A stretch of 64,000 bases of DNA from Kuschelorhynchus macadamiae (GCA_030620095.1 JAUTXW010002104.1:172001-236000), one strand, 5' to 3'; shown: positions 1 to 11,399, numbered from the stretch's first letter. Translations and numbers: made by a program. The notes: generated by a model not told the origin, from the letters alone.

Positions 1-152
1 TCTCCCGAGATATTGGTACAATGTTTTCTTCTTAAGTAAGATTCAATTAAATTATAGGATGTTCCTCTTATGCCCATGGAATCTAAGCGTCGTAGCAGAA
101 TTCCGTGCGCCACAGTATCGAAAGCCTTTTGTAAGTCGAGAAAGATCTAAAT
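1..152 (-). pseudogene. LINE reverse transcriptase fragment
   Basis: The minus strand reads through without stops as a non-LTR reverse transcriptase segment around RT motif A (FLDLQKAFDTVAHG), followed by a basic stretch typical of the next RT blocks. It starts at the window edge and its homology ends near 152, so only about 50 residues are visible. It lies antisense to the host gene, in the intron before the first visible exon. The clade cannot be decided; jockey-like or CR1-like elements are possible. Confidence 0.7.
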
Positions 153-1317
153 GTGCGGAACTTCCGGGGAAGTTCCCGGTAAAGGAAATCCATCGATTTT
201 TTTTTATTATTACGGATAATAAAATTTATTTTATCATCGATTCAATTTTATAAATGCCACAACTGCTAGCGGATCTAATAACAGTAGTGTGTTGTCTGTT
301 TTGTTGTATGAGTGCTTTCCATCATTGGATTTGGTAGATCAAATGCTTCTAAAAATCAAAATTAAGTATCCAGATCCGTATTTAAAAACACAAGTAACAG
401 AAAATTTTATGTTTTGAAAAATTTTGGGCAATAAAAAAGTTATAGCATAATTTATTTTTTTCCAAATATCTCAAAAATCATAATAGCTAGTGTGCTATTA
501 GACCTATAATAAAATTGTCTAAAACTTTCCCCATTTTACCATTTCTCTGTCTCTTCTAATAAGCGAAATCCCCATATAGAGACTCGAATTTGGGACACAT
601 TGTATTAAACCTTTATAACATTTGGGCAGTATCTGTGGAATCTAATCTACTTTTTGATCCATGTCCATTTTACCGCCTCTTAAAACATTTGAGGACTTAT
701 TTGTAAAATATCTTAACTCATGTTCGTTTAAAAGTTTTGTAATTTTTTTTTAATAATTGATTTCTCCTCGACCTTGGACTAAAAAAAAAAGAAATCTACT
801 TATTTTAAGAAAATACGGGTCTGCTTTAATTTTCCCGTCTAACAACCATCTCATCTTCTCTAATGTGTTCGACTGTCGGACCCGCAAAACGCCTCCATAT
901 GTACACCATTTTTATCTCTCTTTATTTTAAACGTACTTCGAGATTTTTCGACAGGAAATCCAAAAAAAAATGCCCTCCCTTGAAAAATTACCTGTCGCGA
1001 TCTAAACCTTGCTTCAACGGGGTTTCAAAAAAATTTTATCGGACGCTACCACTTGGTAATTATAGGCTTTATCGATTTTTTTACGAGAAGTTTTCTTCTT
1101 CGATTGGCCCGTAGACACTGTTTTCCCGACGTACCGGGAACGCTTCGAAGTTCAAAAACACGTATAAAAAAAAAGAAAAATGTCTGATCCAGGGTTATTG
1201 TTAAAAATATTAAATCCGGATTAATTTTTTTATTTAAATATTATTTATTTAAAAAAAACATCAAGACTATTTGCGATTTTGTTTATTTGAATATTTATAT
1301 TGTATTATTTTCTTTAG
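153..1317. other. intronic sequence, no gene recognised
   Basis: AT-rich sequence upstream of the first visible SNRNP200 exon. The short open frames here have no recognisable composition or motif. No exon that would precede the TLKETLSQG exon was found, so the preceding exon should lie outside the window to the left. Confidence 0.5.
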
Positions 1318-1507
1318 ACATTAAAAGAAACGTTGTCGCAAGGAGTAGCCTATATGCATGAGGGATTAACAGCTGCTGACTTGCGTTTGGTAGAGCAGTT
1401 GTTTGACTCTGGAGCTGTACAGGTAGCTGTAGTGACTCGAGACTTGTGTTGGGCAGTCAACATTTTTGCGTATTTGACAATTATAATGGATACTCAATTT
1501 TTTAATG
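1318..1507 (+). CDS. SNRNP200: SNRNP200 exon (C-terminal helicase cassette, RecA2)
   Basis: The acceptor TTTCTTTAG ends at 1317 and the donor G|GTATGT follows 1507. The exon encodes TLKETLSQGVAYMHEGL and continues through AVVTRDLCWAVN to MDTQFFNG, matching the RecA2 part of the second helicase cassette of Brr2, including the motif V region. It ends in phase 1: a single G joins GA at 30066 to make the glycine of NGKIHAY. The open frame runs on to 1572, but the reading past 1507 is intron. Confidence 0.95.
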
Positions 1508-4499
1508 GTATGTATTTAAAATATGCAAAGACATCCCTTTTTAAACTAATTACTATGAAGTCTGTAAACTGAAGGTTCAATGTTACTCTCATCCATGTTT
1601 ATCGGTAAGACTGAAATTTGACATCATAAACGTAAGTTCATTTTTTTTTTGCTTAAGCATTTCTAGTCATTAGTGACATTTGTCATTCTCTGTGTAAAGA
1701 TTTACTCTTGATTTGTGCTTTTTTGTGTAAAATGTAGCGGAGATATAGTAAAATGAACAAGGACTCGACTGATTAAACTATTTTATTTATTATTTACCTG
1801 TATCTGCTGGGTATGAGGTAAGTGAAACCACCGAGCACAAACCTTCAAAAATTGTCTAATATATAAATCGAAAATATTCTCCTGTTTTATTGAGAGTATC
1901 GGACGCTTTGGAGTTTTACTGTTCACCATGCAAAAACTGGGTTTGAAAGCACACAAACACATTGTAAGGACGCGCTTTCATGCGATGTGTGCCGCAGATA
2001 CTCAGATAAGTTTATTATTGTTGATCGCATTAAATCACTGTCTTTTATCTGCTTGCAGGAGAACATACCACATTACGAACCTTGCAAATAAACGTCCAAA
2101 ACATTGATGATGTACAAATATAAGTAAGTACCTTGACGTAAGGATTAAAAGATTTGCACTTCCAGTAGCAAAATACATATACCATTTCCACTATGAAATA
2201 TTTAAAAGGACAATAGTATTTTTCAATTTTCACAAAAGAAAATGCGTTTTTAATATTATATAAACCTCCAATTTCCCTTTAAAACTAGAATTTTTTTATT
2301 TTTTAATTTATAGTAAGGACGAATTTAGGAAAATCTGGCTAAATGGCAGTCTAGAAACAGACATCAAAAAATCTGGAGTAAACATTGTGATTTCAATTAA
2401 ATATTTTTATTGTTGAAGATAATAAGTTAATCTGTTCATAAATGCATATTATCATCATCAGCATCCCGTTTGGTCCACTACTGGATAGCGGCATACCTGT
2501 CGTGTAACATACCTATGGTGTATGTCCTAGTCGTTATTACACACGTAAATAGGATCTACAGTTTATCGTCGGATCCGAACGACACTATTTAAAAGGTAAA
2601 TTAGCGTAGGAAATAAACATTTTCTGCAAATGAAAGGACTTAAAGATAAGTAAATAAATTAAATAAAATAGAAATAAAAAAAATGTTTTAATGAATCTTT
2701 TTTCCTCTTGAAGGGCTGCTTAAGAATGTGCAGAGTGTTCACACGTAAAGTCTGACACACAAGTCGTGGGCTAGAGAAACTATGCGGGCAAAAAATATTC
2801 TTTACAAATATTAAATGTTCCGAGGAGTCGATAAACCGGCAAATATATCGAGTGTAAGTTCTTATGCGTTTTGCTGCTGGGTCCCTTCAGACCAAGATCC
2901 GTGCGTCGGACTTTAGCCCGTCTGGTTTACGAAAATATTGTCAAAAAAAGGGTTTTTATCCAATATCTTCCAAAAATTTTGCAGATAGAACAAAATTTTG
3001 CAATAACTCGAGTAAAAATGTTTTTTTATTTATTTTTAGTGACCATAATAGTATTTTTGGTGAGGTGTATTAGGTTGGATGATGACCAATAAAACGCACA
3101 TAGAAAATTTATTGTTGTAATATATAACTGTTGTTATATATTCTTTTTTAAAATTATTATTTCAAGGGGCAATGTTCTTTAGAAAATGTTTATTAGAAAA
3201 GAGAAATAAATAAATGGTTTTGCATTTATACGTATGTATATACGATAAAAACCTATAGCGTATCTAAGTACATTTGAAATTGACGGTGCATATTAAAACA
3301 CATTAAACATATAAAACAAAAACACACAATGCACTTGGCACAACACGGTTAAAATACAATACGACTTAAATAAGGATGAAATAAATTTAGATTTAAAAAT
3401 TAGTAGTGTTGATTATTAATACAAAATATTTTTTATTTATAATTCAAAATGCAAACCCAATTTTTGCAAAAATTGTAAGAACTTCAGAAAAAAACATGAA
3501 TACCTTTTTTTTAGGTAATAATCTGCCGAACATTTTTTGTATTAAACAATTTTGCGATAATTTGGAAGATACTGGCTTTTTTTCTCTCCATTTTTTTATG
3601 AACCGGACGGTCTACGTTTGAGCACCCGCACATTCCTAAACAGCCCCTACTATTAGAAAAAAACATAATTATATTTTTCTGTGGCAGCCTCCAAAACAGC
3701 CTCTAGTAACTGGGCTATTTGAGGAATATTAATAATTCTTTTTATGTTGTCGTTCCCGACCTGTTGTTTAGTTTTCTGAGAATAATTTGGGGGTTCGTCG
3801 GTTAGTTTCGGCGCTATGGCAGTTCATGGGAGTAACCCCATGAATAAAATTATTTATTAACAGTCAAGAATTTGTGACAGAATCGTGACAAATAGTTTAA
3901 AATTAGCCCCTTGTTATATTTAGTTTATACAAAAAGTCGAAGTTAAATAGCATTATATTTTAATAAAAAATATTTATTGTTTTGCTCATATTTGACTAAT
4001 ACCCTGTATGATCCACAGCTAAGTATGGCTAAAGGGAGTACCCTAATGTTAATTATTCCCTTATTTATTTGGTAATTTTATACAGGACGGCTCTCGGGTG
4101 GCCCATATCAATTAATTGTATAAATATAAAGATAAGGGAATAATAATTTAGTTGTATATTTATTTTAAATTATTATTACATTATAGATACAGAAGGACAA
4201 TTTGAGTTTCTTTGCAAGTTTAAGTCCAAAATATCTTGCATTGATTTATAAAGGGTGCGTTAAAATCCCGTCAGTTAATACTAAATATAAAGAACGATAG
4301 AAGTACAGTTCATATATTTCCATTAAGTCGTGTGGAGTTTCGACTACAATTTTACATTATCTTATATTAGTACCTATATTTTTTACCTTCCTATATTGTA
4401 ATAGTCACAATACTTATCAAATACTTTACTGCATTTCGTAAATCAAAAAGCAAGCATTTCCAAGGGCTTTGTCAACCCTATTGCTTTGTTTGTGGCCCT
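1508..4499. other. intron 5' portion, nothing recognised
   Basis: First 3 kb of the 28.6-kb intron. AT-rich, with short unconvincing open frames, poly-T tracts and possibly very old repeat debris. No transposase, RT or RNA gene could be recognised. Confidence 0.4.
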
Positions 4500-5721
4500 C
4501 GCAATACTTATTATTCCCAGTTGATGAAGTTTGTGATGAACAATTTTAAGTTGAGGGTATCAAATGCTTTTGATAGGTCGAAAAACAATCCCGCCACAAC
4601 ATGTCCTGATTCTTGAGTTCTTGGTGTATGAACTCCAGTTCCATTGCCGCTGTCTCAGTGGATCTTCCGCTTCTAAAACCGTGTTGATGCTTGCAGAAAA
4701 TCTGAAATGTATTTAGAAAATTTAGAAGTCCGTCGTAAATGGCTCTTTCAAATATCTTTGAGAAAGCATTCAAAATTAACACTGGTCTATAGTTGTCTAT
4801 GTTTGTATGGTGAACTTTCTTGTATAGCGGAATCACTTTGGCCGTTTTAAGCAATTTTGGAAATTTGCCTGTTTCCATGGATTGATTTATCAATATCTGA
4901 AGTGGTTGAGCAATTTCACTGCAAACTGCCTTTAGTGCTTTGATGGGAATGTCGTCAGTGCCAACTGATTTTTTGTTTTTCAAATTTTTAATGATCTTTT
5001 CCATTTCAGGTATTGTCACAGGTTCCCAAAATATACTATTTGGTTGCAGCTCAGACGTAGAATATGTGGTCGTAGTGGCATCGTTCACCCTTCCAAAGTT
5101 TTGTTTTATTTTGTTTTCAGCTACAGTCGAAAAGTACATTCCAAATTCATCAGCCACTTGGCTTTACTCAGTCATCATTTTCCCCTTGATGTTAAGATGT
5201 ATTGGTTTATTTTGCTTTGTTCTTCCTAGTTCTTCATTGACTATAGCCCCCATTTGCCTCGTCGTGTTTTCGGAGTTCATTATGCGATCTTTGTTGAGAT
5301 TCACTTTGGCGCTGTTGACTGATTTCCTGTATTCCTTTTTCTGCTTCTTATAGAGTTAATGGATATTCTCACCTTCTGTCTGAATAGCCAGGGAATACAG
5401 ATTATATAATCTGTCTTTTTCCTACCCCAGCTCGGTTGTAAACGAATTATTGTGAGTCTTTCTGATTTTTATTTGTTTTCTTGGGCAGGTTGCATCGAGA
5501 TGCCAAATAAAGCACTGTAGGAAAAATTCCAATGCAGAATCGATGTTAGTTACTTGCATACCACTCCAATTTTCTTGTGTCAGTCTCTGCTTCAGATCAC
5601 TGAGATTTTTTTCAGTTAGGGATCTTTTATTTATTTGTCCGTTTTTAATGGTCGTTTCTTGTGGCTTGGTAGTAATCAATAATTCTTGCAATGTGTGGTC
5701 AGATAGGTGCGGCTCTGACAT
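4500..5721 (-). pseudogene. Decayed non-LTR retrotransposon (endonuclease end and RT)
   Basis: On the minus strand, 5721-5422 starts with EPHLSDHTLQ, resembling the end of an APE-type endonuclease, and continues as the linker before the RT. From 5157 to 4546 it encodes the N-terminal RT blocks, with NLKNKKSVGTDDIP, VIPLYKKV, NYRPVLILNAFSKIFERAI and HGFRSGRSTETA. Near 4600-4620 the frame shifts by one base; the RT A motif (FFDLSKAFDTL) continues in another frame to about 4500. The catalytic FxDD region and everything downstream are missing, as is most of the endonuclease. It is a truncated, frameshifted, non-autonomous LINE copy in antisense orientation. Jockey-superfamily is the best guess. 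Confidence 0.85.
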
Positions 5722-6019
5722 TTATTCTTTATAAAACTGTTTTTGCTTAGTTCTGGTTAGTTTTGTTAAATTTTTTAAAAATATGTGACTTGAATGTTTT
5801 TTTCTTTTGTTTTGTATTAATTGTTACCAGTTAGTAACATAAAAAAAATGTCAAAGAAAATATGTTTTAAATAAAACAGCATCAACCAATGTTTCTTGAC
5901 CTAACTATAAGGATTCAGTAATAATCAAATTCTTTTAACAAAAAAAACTATAAAACAATATTAGTGGGTATTCCCTTACTTCAGACGCTTCTTCCCTCGG
6001 GAACACTTCCTGAATGAGG

Positions 6020-6125
6020 AGCTAACCAAAGGGATGGAGCAAAGGGCCTAGCCAGAGGGAGGGGACAAAGGGTCTAACCAAAGAAATGGGACAAATGACC
6101 TAATCAAAGGGATGGGGCAAATGTC
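6020..6125. repeat. Minisatellite, about 26-bp units
   Basis: Four to five degenerate units of the type CTAACCAAAGGGATGGGGCAAA in tandem at the left border of the repeat unit that contains the mariner element. A shortened version (two units) starts the second copy at 18036. Purine-rich and clearly more GC-rich than its surroundings. Confidence 0.7.
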
Positions 6126-6571
6126 ATAACCCAAGAGTAATATTAGTCGTCGAAGTGAACTATGACATTTTAGGTAGCAAACGCCATCTGTTAAAGGTAG
6201 CTGTGTTTATGTTGCTGAGGTTGGCACGGTTTTTAACAATTTTCACCGTTGTCTTTAAAGATAAAGGTATTAAACCTGGTATATTTGTAATCAGTAAGAA
6301 CAGGCGCATTCGAAAGTATATAATATGCAGAATATCCATAGTAAACAGGTATCTCTGATGTCTCATATATTTGTCGTCCACGTGGGCTACGTCATTTGTC
6401 AGAGTCACCTGTCAACTGTCATTTGTCAAGGTCAACTGTGATTTGTCAAGATCATATTTGCGGGCGGGGTCCGATGCAGGATGACGTCATAAATATTTTA
6501 AAAAAAGCTTGGCGGCGATCGACGGAGCCGGTCCAGAGATATAGTTTTTTGTCATTACTGCCTTAACGACG
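6034..6571 (+). repeat. Unclassified repeat unit, copy A, left part
   Basis: The sequence from about 6034 to 6571 recurs with high similarity at 18036-18512 and in inverted orientation at about 23440-23660. It holds no convincing protein. It contains several TGACGTCA-like and CACGTGG-like palindromes (for example near 6370-6385 and 6483), which suggests a regulatory or terminal region of a mobile element. It is broken at 6571 by the Transib insertion and resumes at 10257. Confidence 0.75.
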
Positions 6572-6609
6572 CACAGAGGGGTATATGCATTCAAAATCTG
6601 GCCATAATT
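6572..6609 (+). repeat. Transib left terminal inverted repeat
   Basis: Starts with an RSS-heptamer-like CACAGAG, then 12 bases, then TCAAAATCT, which shares six of nine positions with the canonical RSS nonamer ACAAAAACC. Pairs with 10214-10251. Confidence 0.9.
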
Positions 6610-6845
6610 CGAATTCGCCAAACACATTTTTTACTATCCAAATCAATTCTCGAAATTGTCAAAAGAATGGGGCATCTGCTTAAGCATCCAATTTTGCGAT
6701 GATTTAATCGTAGTAGGCGTAGGCGATTCGTAAACATGCATCAGTTGACAGTGACGTTTTTAAATATTACGTGTTTTTTAAGTCATTGAGGTGAAATTAC
6801 ATTATATTTATCGTAATAATAAGTGATTATCTCTAGTATTTTATC

Positions 6846-6864
6846 ATGGATATTACTCCAAAGG
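6846..6864 (+). CDS. Possible short first coding exon of the Transib transposase
   Basis: ATGGATATTACTCCAAAGG followed by a GTATGT donor. A matching acceptor (TCTCTTTACAG) ends at 7194 and keeps the frame open from 7195 to about 7258, directly before the frame of the main ORF. This would give MDITPKG followed by about 20 more residues. A one-base deletion in the run AAAATGGG near 7255-7262 would be needed to explain why this frame then leaves the main ORF. This is inference from splice-site fit only. Confidence 0.4.
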
Positions 6865-7291
6865 GTATGTAGATAATATTTAAATAGAATTTTTATATGA
6901 AACTCTATCTAAAATATCTTTTCTTTCTGCCTGAACGTTTCAAATAATTACAGTGATTATTTATTGGTTATACACTACAATACAAATAGGTTTTAGTTAC
7001 ACCTCCAGGAATTTCCCGGTAAAGAATAATACTGAATGTTATAATGTGTTTCATATACATTGAAAATCACCCATAATAATTTACCAAAATTTACCAAATA
7101 ATGATTTTTTAATTTTTTTTGTATTACTCGAAAAAATAGTGAAGAATATCACAAACCATCGGTTAATCAAAAGTGATGAGTATTCTCTTTACAGGTTTGG
7201 GAGAAAACGAGAAAACAATCACTCGGAAAGCATTATATGAGATAACTCAAGACGAAAATGGGACGAAAAATTCGTATATTTAGAGGAGCGC

Positions 7292-9286
7292 TTGATTAAT
7301 GATACTAAATGCCCTCAGGAACAGCTAAGTCTCCTAAAGCGTAATCTCTCTCGCTTCAAGTACGAATTTAAGGTTCGATGGACCGCAGCTCGTAACACTA
7401 AACCTCTATTTCTAAAAAATAATGAACAGTGGCTTCAAGGAACCATCAAGTTGCCCACATATAGTTTCTATAAAAAAGGTCGCCCTAATAAGACGTTCCA
7501 AGAACTGAGCGAGAGAAGTAAAAGGCGTAGAACTAAAGAATTACGTACTGTGAACACTTCAGAAGAGTTAAGTTTTGCCGCTCAAATGAGCCTCAGAGGA
7601 TCAGGTCAAGTAGATGCTGCCAAGGTTGTGAAGGACGTCACAAGTACTACACCCAAAAGAGCCACAAAGTATAGAAAGGCTATAATAACAGTCCAAGGAC
7701 ATAAACAGCTGTCGCCGACAGAGGCTTTATCGGTTTTTGTCGAAGCCGAATTGTCAAGGAGACAATATAATATAATAAGACAAAGCAACACGTGCACATA
7801 TCCGTGCTATTCAATTATTCAAAAAGCCAAAGCTGAGTGCTACCCATCACGTGAGGCCTATAATGTAACTTCAACATGCGCGGAGTTAGAGTTGCAGGCC
7901 TTACTAGATCATACATCAATTCGCTTGTGTATAAGTATATCAGAAATTCTAGAAAGTCTTACAAAAACGGAAAAAGAAAATCTGCAACTTATATCAAAGT
8001 GGGGTTGTGATGGGTCCCAGCAGAGCCAATTCAAGCAAAAATTTGAGAGCAATTCTGAAAGTGACGCTAACATTTTTCAAAGCTCTTTCGTGTATTTACA
8101 ACTCGTAACAGAAAGTAATAATCAGAAAAAAGTTATTTGGCAAAACCCAACCCCATCCTCGCCTCGATATTGCCGACCTATCCGTATCAGATTTGTCCAC
8201 GAAACTACCGAAATAACAAAAGAAGAAGTGGAATTTATAGAAAAAAAGATTAGCTTGCTCCAAAAAAGTGCAGTGAAAATAGCTACTGGTAATTTCCTTG
8301 TAGAACATAAACTAGCATTCACAATGGTTGATGGCAAGGTGTGTAATGCGATTACTGACACCAAGTATACTATGAAATGTTATATTTGTGGTGCAACGGC
8401 TAAAAACTTCAACAATCTAGATGCTATGTTAAATATGGATATTAACCCAGAAAACCTTAGATTCGGTCTATCTACATTACACGCCAGAATCCGATTTTTC
8501 GAGAGTGTACTGCATTTATCGTATAAATTACCAATAAAAGTATGGCAAGTTAAGAAAAACAGTGAGGAAAATAGAATAGTTCAAGAACGTAAGAAGTCTA
8601 TACAGCAAGCGTTTAAAGATGAAATGGGTCTGTTGGTCGACTTTCCAAAAGCCGGCTTCGGAAACACCAATGATGGAAATACATCCAGGAGATTCTTCAG
8701 CGATATTGAAACAGCCGCTAAAATAACAGGCATAGAGGTTCGCCTTCTGCACAGATATAAAGTGATACTTGAAACTATATCATGTGGATTCAGAGTTGAT
8801 GCTTATCTTTTCTCCAAATATGCTTTTGACACTGCAAAAATATATGTGGAACTCTATGGCTGGTATCCAATGCCTCCGACAATTCATAAAGTCCTTATTC
8901 ACGGAGGAGCTGTTATCTCTTCTGCAATTCTACCAGTAGGACAACTTTCAGAAGAGGCTGCGGAAGCCCGCAATAAACACTTCAGAACTTATCGATATGG
9001 ATTTGCCAGAAAATTTAGCAGAGAAGCATGCAATTTTGATGTGTTGAATAGACTCCTTCTTAAATCGGACCCTCTAATTACTAACATGAGACCTCAACCC
9101 AGAAAAAAGACAAAACCTTTCTCAAAGGACACAATGGATATGCTTTTACCTCCAGAAATGTTTTGTTCCACGGTATCAACTTCATGTAGTGCAGTTAATG
9201 ATGGGCCGTTTGAAACTGTCGAAGAAGGGGAAACAATGGAAGAAAATATTAGTGAAGATGAATGGAGCAGTACTTCAGATATGTGA
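7292..9286 (+). CDS. Transib transposase (RAG1-core-like)
   Basis: Open frame of 664 codons without an internal stop. It encodes a DDE-type transposase that cuts at the CACA termini and inserts at CGNCG-like targets; the family is the relative of the RAG1 V(D)J recombinase core. Visible marks: KWGCDGSQQSQ with probable catalytic D240; MVDGKVCNAITDT with D347; a CxxC (C363, C366) in MKCYICGATAKNF; the RAG1-like block LRFGLSTLHARIRFFESVLHLSY; the His pair H532/H537 in PPTIHKVLIHGG; and LSEEAAEARNKHF with probable catalytic E558. The C-terminus is acidic. Position 7292 is a TTG inside an open frame that continues upstream to a stop at 7238 (residues EKFVYLEERL precede it), so it is not the true start. 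The N-terminus probably comes from the upstream exon, with a one-base lesion near 7258. The catalytic core looks intact. Confidence 0.93.
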   Translation: MINDTKCPQEQLSLLKRNLSRFKYEFKVRWTAARNTKPLFLKNNEQWLQGTIKLPTYSFYKKGRPNKTFQELSERSKRRRTKELRTVNTSEELSFAAQMSLRGSGQVDAAKVVKDVTSTTPKRATKYRKAIITVQGHKQLSPTEALSVFVEAELSRRQYNIIRQSNTCTYPCYSIIQKAKAECYPSREAYNVTSTCAELELQALLDHTSIRLCISISEILESLTKTEKENLQLISKWGCDGSQQSQFKQKFESNSESDANIFQSSFVYLQLVTESNNQKKVIWQNPTPSSPRYCRPIRIRFVHETTEITKEEVEFIEKKISLLQKSAVKIATGNFLVEHKLAFTMVDGKVCNAITDTKYTMKCYICGATAKNFNNLDAMLNMDINPENLRFGLSTLHARIRFFESVLHLSYKLPIKVWQVKKNSEENRIVQERKKSIQQAFKDEMGLLVDFPKAGFGNTNDGNTSRRFFSDIETAAKITGIEVRLLHRYKVILETISCGFRVDAYLFSKYAFDTAKIYVELYGWYPMPPTIHKVLIHGGAVISSAILPVGQLSEEAAEARNKHFRTYRYGFARKFSREACNFDVLNRLLLKSDPLITNMRPQPRKKTKPFSKDTMDMLLPPEMFCSTVSTSCSAVNDGPFETVEEGETMEENISEDEWSSTSDM

Positions 9287-10213
9287 AGCACCGAACGTCA
9301 CTGGTATACTTAATTAATTTTTAATTTAATTTAAACAAAACCAGGGAATCTTTAAATCGGAACAATTTCGAAAATATTTGTGTGCTCGAAAAAACTTTCA
9401 GTTATAATTGAAGCACTTATATGGTATTGTAGGTTAATTTTTTTCATGTATTTTTTGTTGTTCGCTTAAAACCACGTTAGATTTTATTTATTGAAGAAAG
9501 ATATATTTTTTTCTGGTCCATCATCAAATTTACTTAAAATTATAGATATTTTGTATGTTCATCACACTAGATTTAAGCAAATTATTCAGAATAAATATCG
9601 ATGGTTTGACATTTAGGTAATTGTTCTGCATTAATGATGAATTGTGTTCCAAAGAGAAACCTAATGACTACCTAATTACGTAACAAACACATTGTGTGAT
9701 ATATCGTTAAATTCAGAATAAAATATTCAATTTATTACGCATAAAATAAATATTTTCGAATATTGGAAATAACAAAGTTGATGATGGCCTCTTGAAGACA
9801 AAACGTCGGATAACTTCACTGTTATTGAATAGAGAGGAAAAACTGGCAATGCGAAAGTGTAATTTACAGCAATATATGTTCTCAAATTAGCCCAGGAATA
9901 ATCGAAGAAACAATACGATTTCTCAGTTTCTTGCGATTTTCCGGATATCTCCGGAAATACTCGGAATTTTTAAAATATTTTTAAGCAGCATCGGCATGTT
10001 ATTGGCGCTACATAAATAATCAGCTTTACCACAACTCAACCGACCCTGTATCATTTACCGTCTCTTATGAGGTCTCAATGGTCACTATAGAATATGGAAC
10101 ACCCTGTACATTACCCTGTAGCTATTATTTTTTTCAAAATATTCGAAATTATTGCACTCAAACATCTTAAAATATTATTTCTCACATTTTCGACCCAAAA
10201 TACTCAAGAAAAT

Positions 10214-10251
10214 AATTTTGGCCATCTTTTGATATCAAATACCCCTATGTG
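10214..10251 (-). repeat. Transib right terminal inverted repeat
   Basis: On the minus strand CACATAG, 12 bases, then TCAAAAGAT; inverted match to 6572-6609. Followed at 10252 by the second CGACG target copy. Confidence 0.9.
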
Positions 10252-10256
10252 CGACG

Positions 10257-11208
10257 TGACGTAGTAGTTTCTCCTATTAATACGGTACAATTGTGTTTTA
10301 GGTGAGAGATGATCTTTGCACCCACCATAAACTACATTGTCTTTTACTAACATAATATATGAGTTGTGTCGTTTTTTAACTTGGAATTTAAAATATTTGT
10401 GTGTGTATTATTTTGAGTTGCGTCATTTTTTAACTTTAAATTTAATATATTTGTGTGGCTTAATTTGACATTTGTCACTTTTGAAGTGTGCAAATATAAC
10501 GTAATTTTTAGAAATTAGTCTAGAAGGTTTTTGATGATTATAAAAAGAGGGAGCGTAGATAGTATGCTCCGAGTTTGTGTGTGTGTGACTTAAAATATGT
10601 TTACAATAATAATAAGTTTAGGTACAAATTAACAACTAGAGATGTAAATATTTCTACATCGTTAGAGAAATAGTGTTTAAAAAAACTTATTCTGTCTGAA
10701 ATTTAAAACCATATTTCCAGCATATAAAATGCCCATATGTAATAAAAAGACAATTTCAGCGGTTTAAAAACAAAGATATTGTTAGTTTCGCAAAACAAAA
10801 ATAGCATTATCAGAGGTATTTATGTAATCGCAGCTTAGGAAGATCGCTGCTGTGGTTTTTTTATTTAGGAAAAAAAAGTTTGAAGGTTTTCGTCTAATTT
10901 GATTGGATTTTTAAATTTAAAATTTGAAAAAAAGGCTTCAACTTTAGGTATATGAAATAAATAATAAATAGGGTTTTGCCACCCCTTGAGCCTTTTTTAA
11001 AGCTACAAAAAAATGTTTATATAAACGATGTTGGATTTTTCTTAAATATTTACTATTAACTTTGATATTTTAAATGTAACACATTGTATTTTTTGACATT
11101 TTTGGATTTTCCTCATTCTCTTTTCAAAAATATATATGTCTATACTCGGAACAGTGGTTTTTGACTTATTCGGCTTTAAAGTTGCCACATATGACAAATT
11201 TACCGTGA
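10257..11208 (+). repeat. Unclassified repeat unit, copy A, right part
   Basis: Continuation of the repeat interrupted by Transib, matching 18513-19450 over nearly its full length. It contains a TG-rich stretch (GTTTGTGTGTGTGTG) near 10570 and no plausible gene. It ends at the TA dinucleotide where the mariner-type element begins. Confidence 0.75.
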
Positions 11209-11399
11209 TACAATTCGACGATACTAAAATCGCTTTACCCATGAAAACAAGAAAATTATTATTATTTTAATAATTAACAAAAAAGTCAATGCAACATAAT
11301 ATTTTAATGTTTTATAAATGAACCGATTGCTAACAGCCTTTTTATAAGTTAATTATATGTCACGTGACCCCTTTCATTATCGAAGCAATTTTGGAAAAT

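Larger units (their letters stand above)
6572..10251 (+). mobile_element. Transib DNA transposon, near-complete (3,680 bp)
   Basis: The element begins CACAGAGGGGTAT and ends with the inverted counterpart (minus strand CACATAGGGGTAT); about 30 of the first 38 bases match between the termini. It is flanked by a perfect 5-bp duplication, CGACG, at 6567-6571 and 10252-10256. The empty site is preserved in the second repeat copy near 18508-18512, where TTAACGACGTGACG is uninterrupted. A 5-bp CGNCG target and CACA termini are the known signature of the Transib superfamily, whose transposase is related to RAG1. It carries one transposase gene in the same orientation as SNRNP200. Both ends and nearly the whole ORF survive, so it is a comparatively young insertion. 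Confidence 0.95.

Noticed and set aside
863..1114. Possible small gene before the first exon
   Set aside because: No motif, low-complexity Phe/Lys/Ser composition and no splice-consistent connection to SNRNP200.
4940..5353. 137-residue plus-strand frame
   Set aside because: It is antisense to clear RT blocks on the minus strand and is Phe/Ser/Leu-rich, as expected for a shadow frame.
7292..9286. Host RAG1-like recombinase gene
   Set aside because: The frame lies within an element with inverted CACA ends and a CGACG target duplication, so it is a Transib transposase, not a host gene.
6572..10251. Paired 12/23 recombination signals in the Transib ends
   Set aside because: Both ends show only the 12-type spacing; no convincing nonamer was seen at 23 bases.
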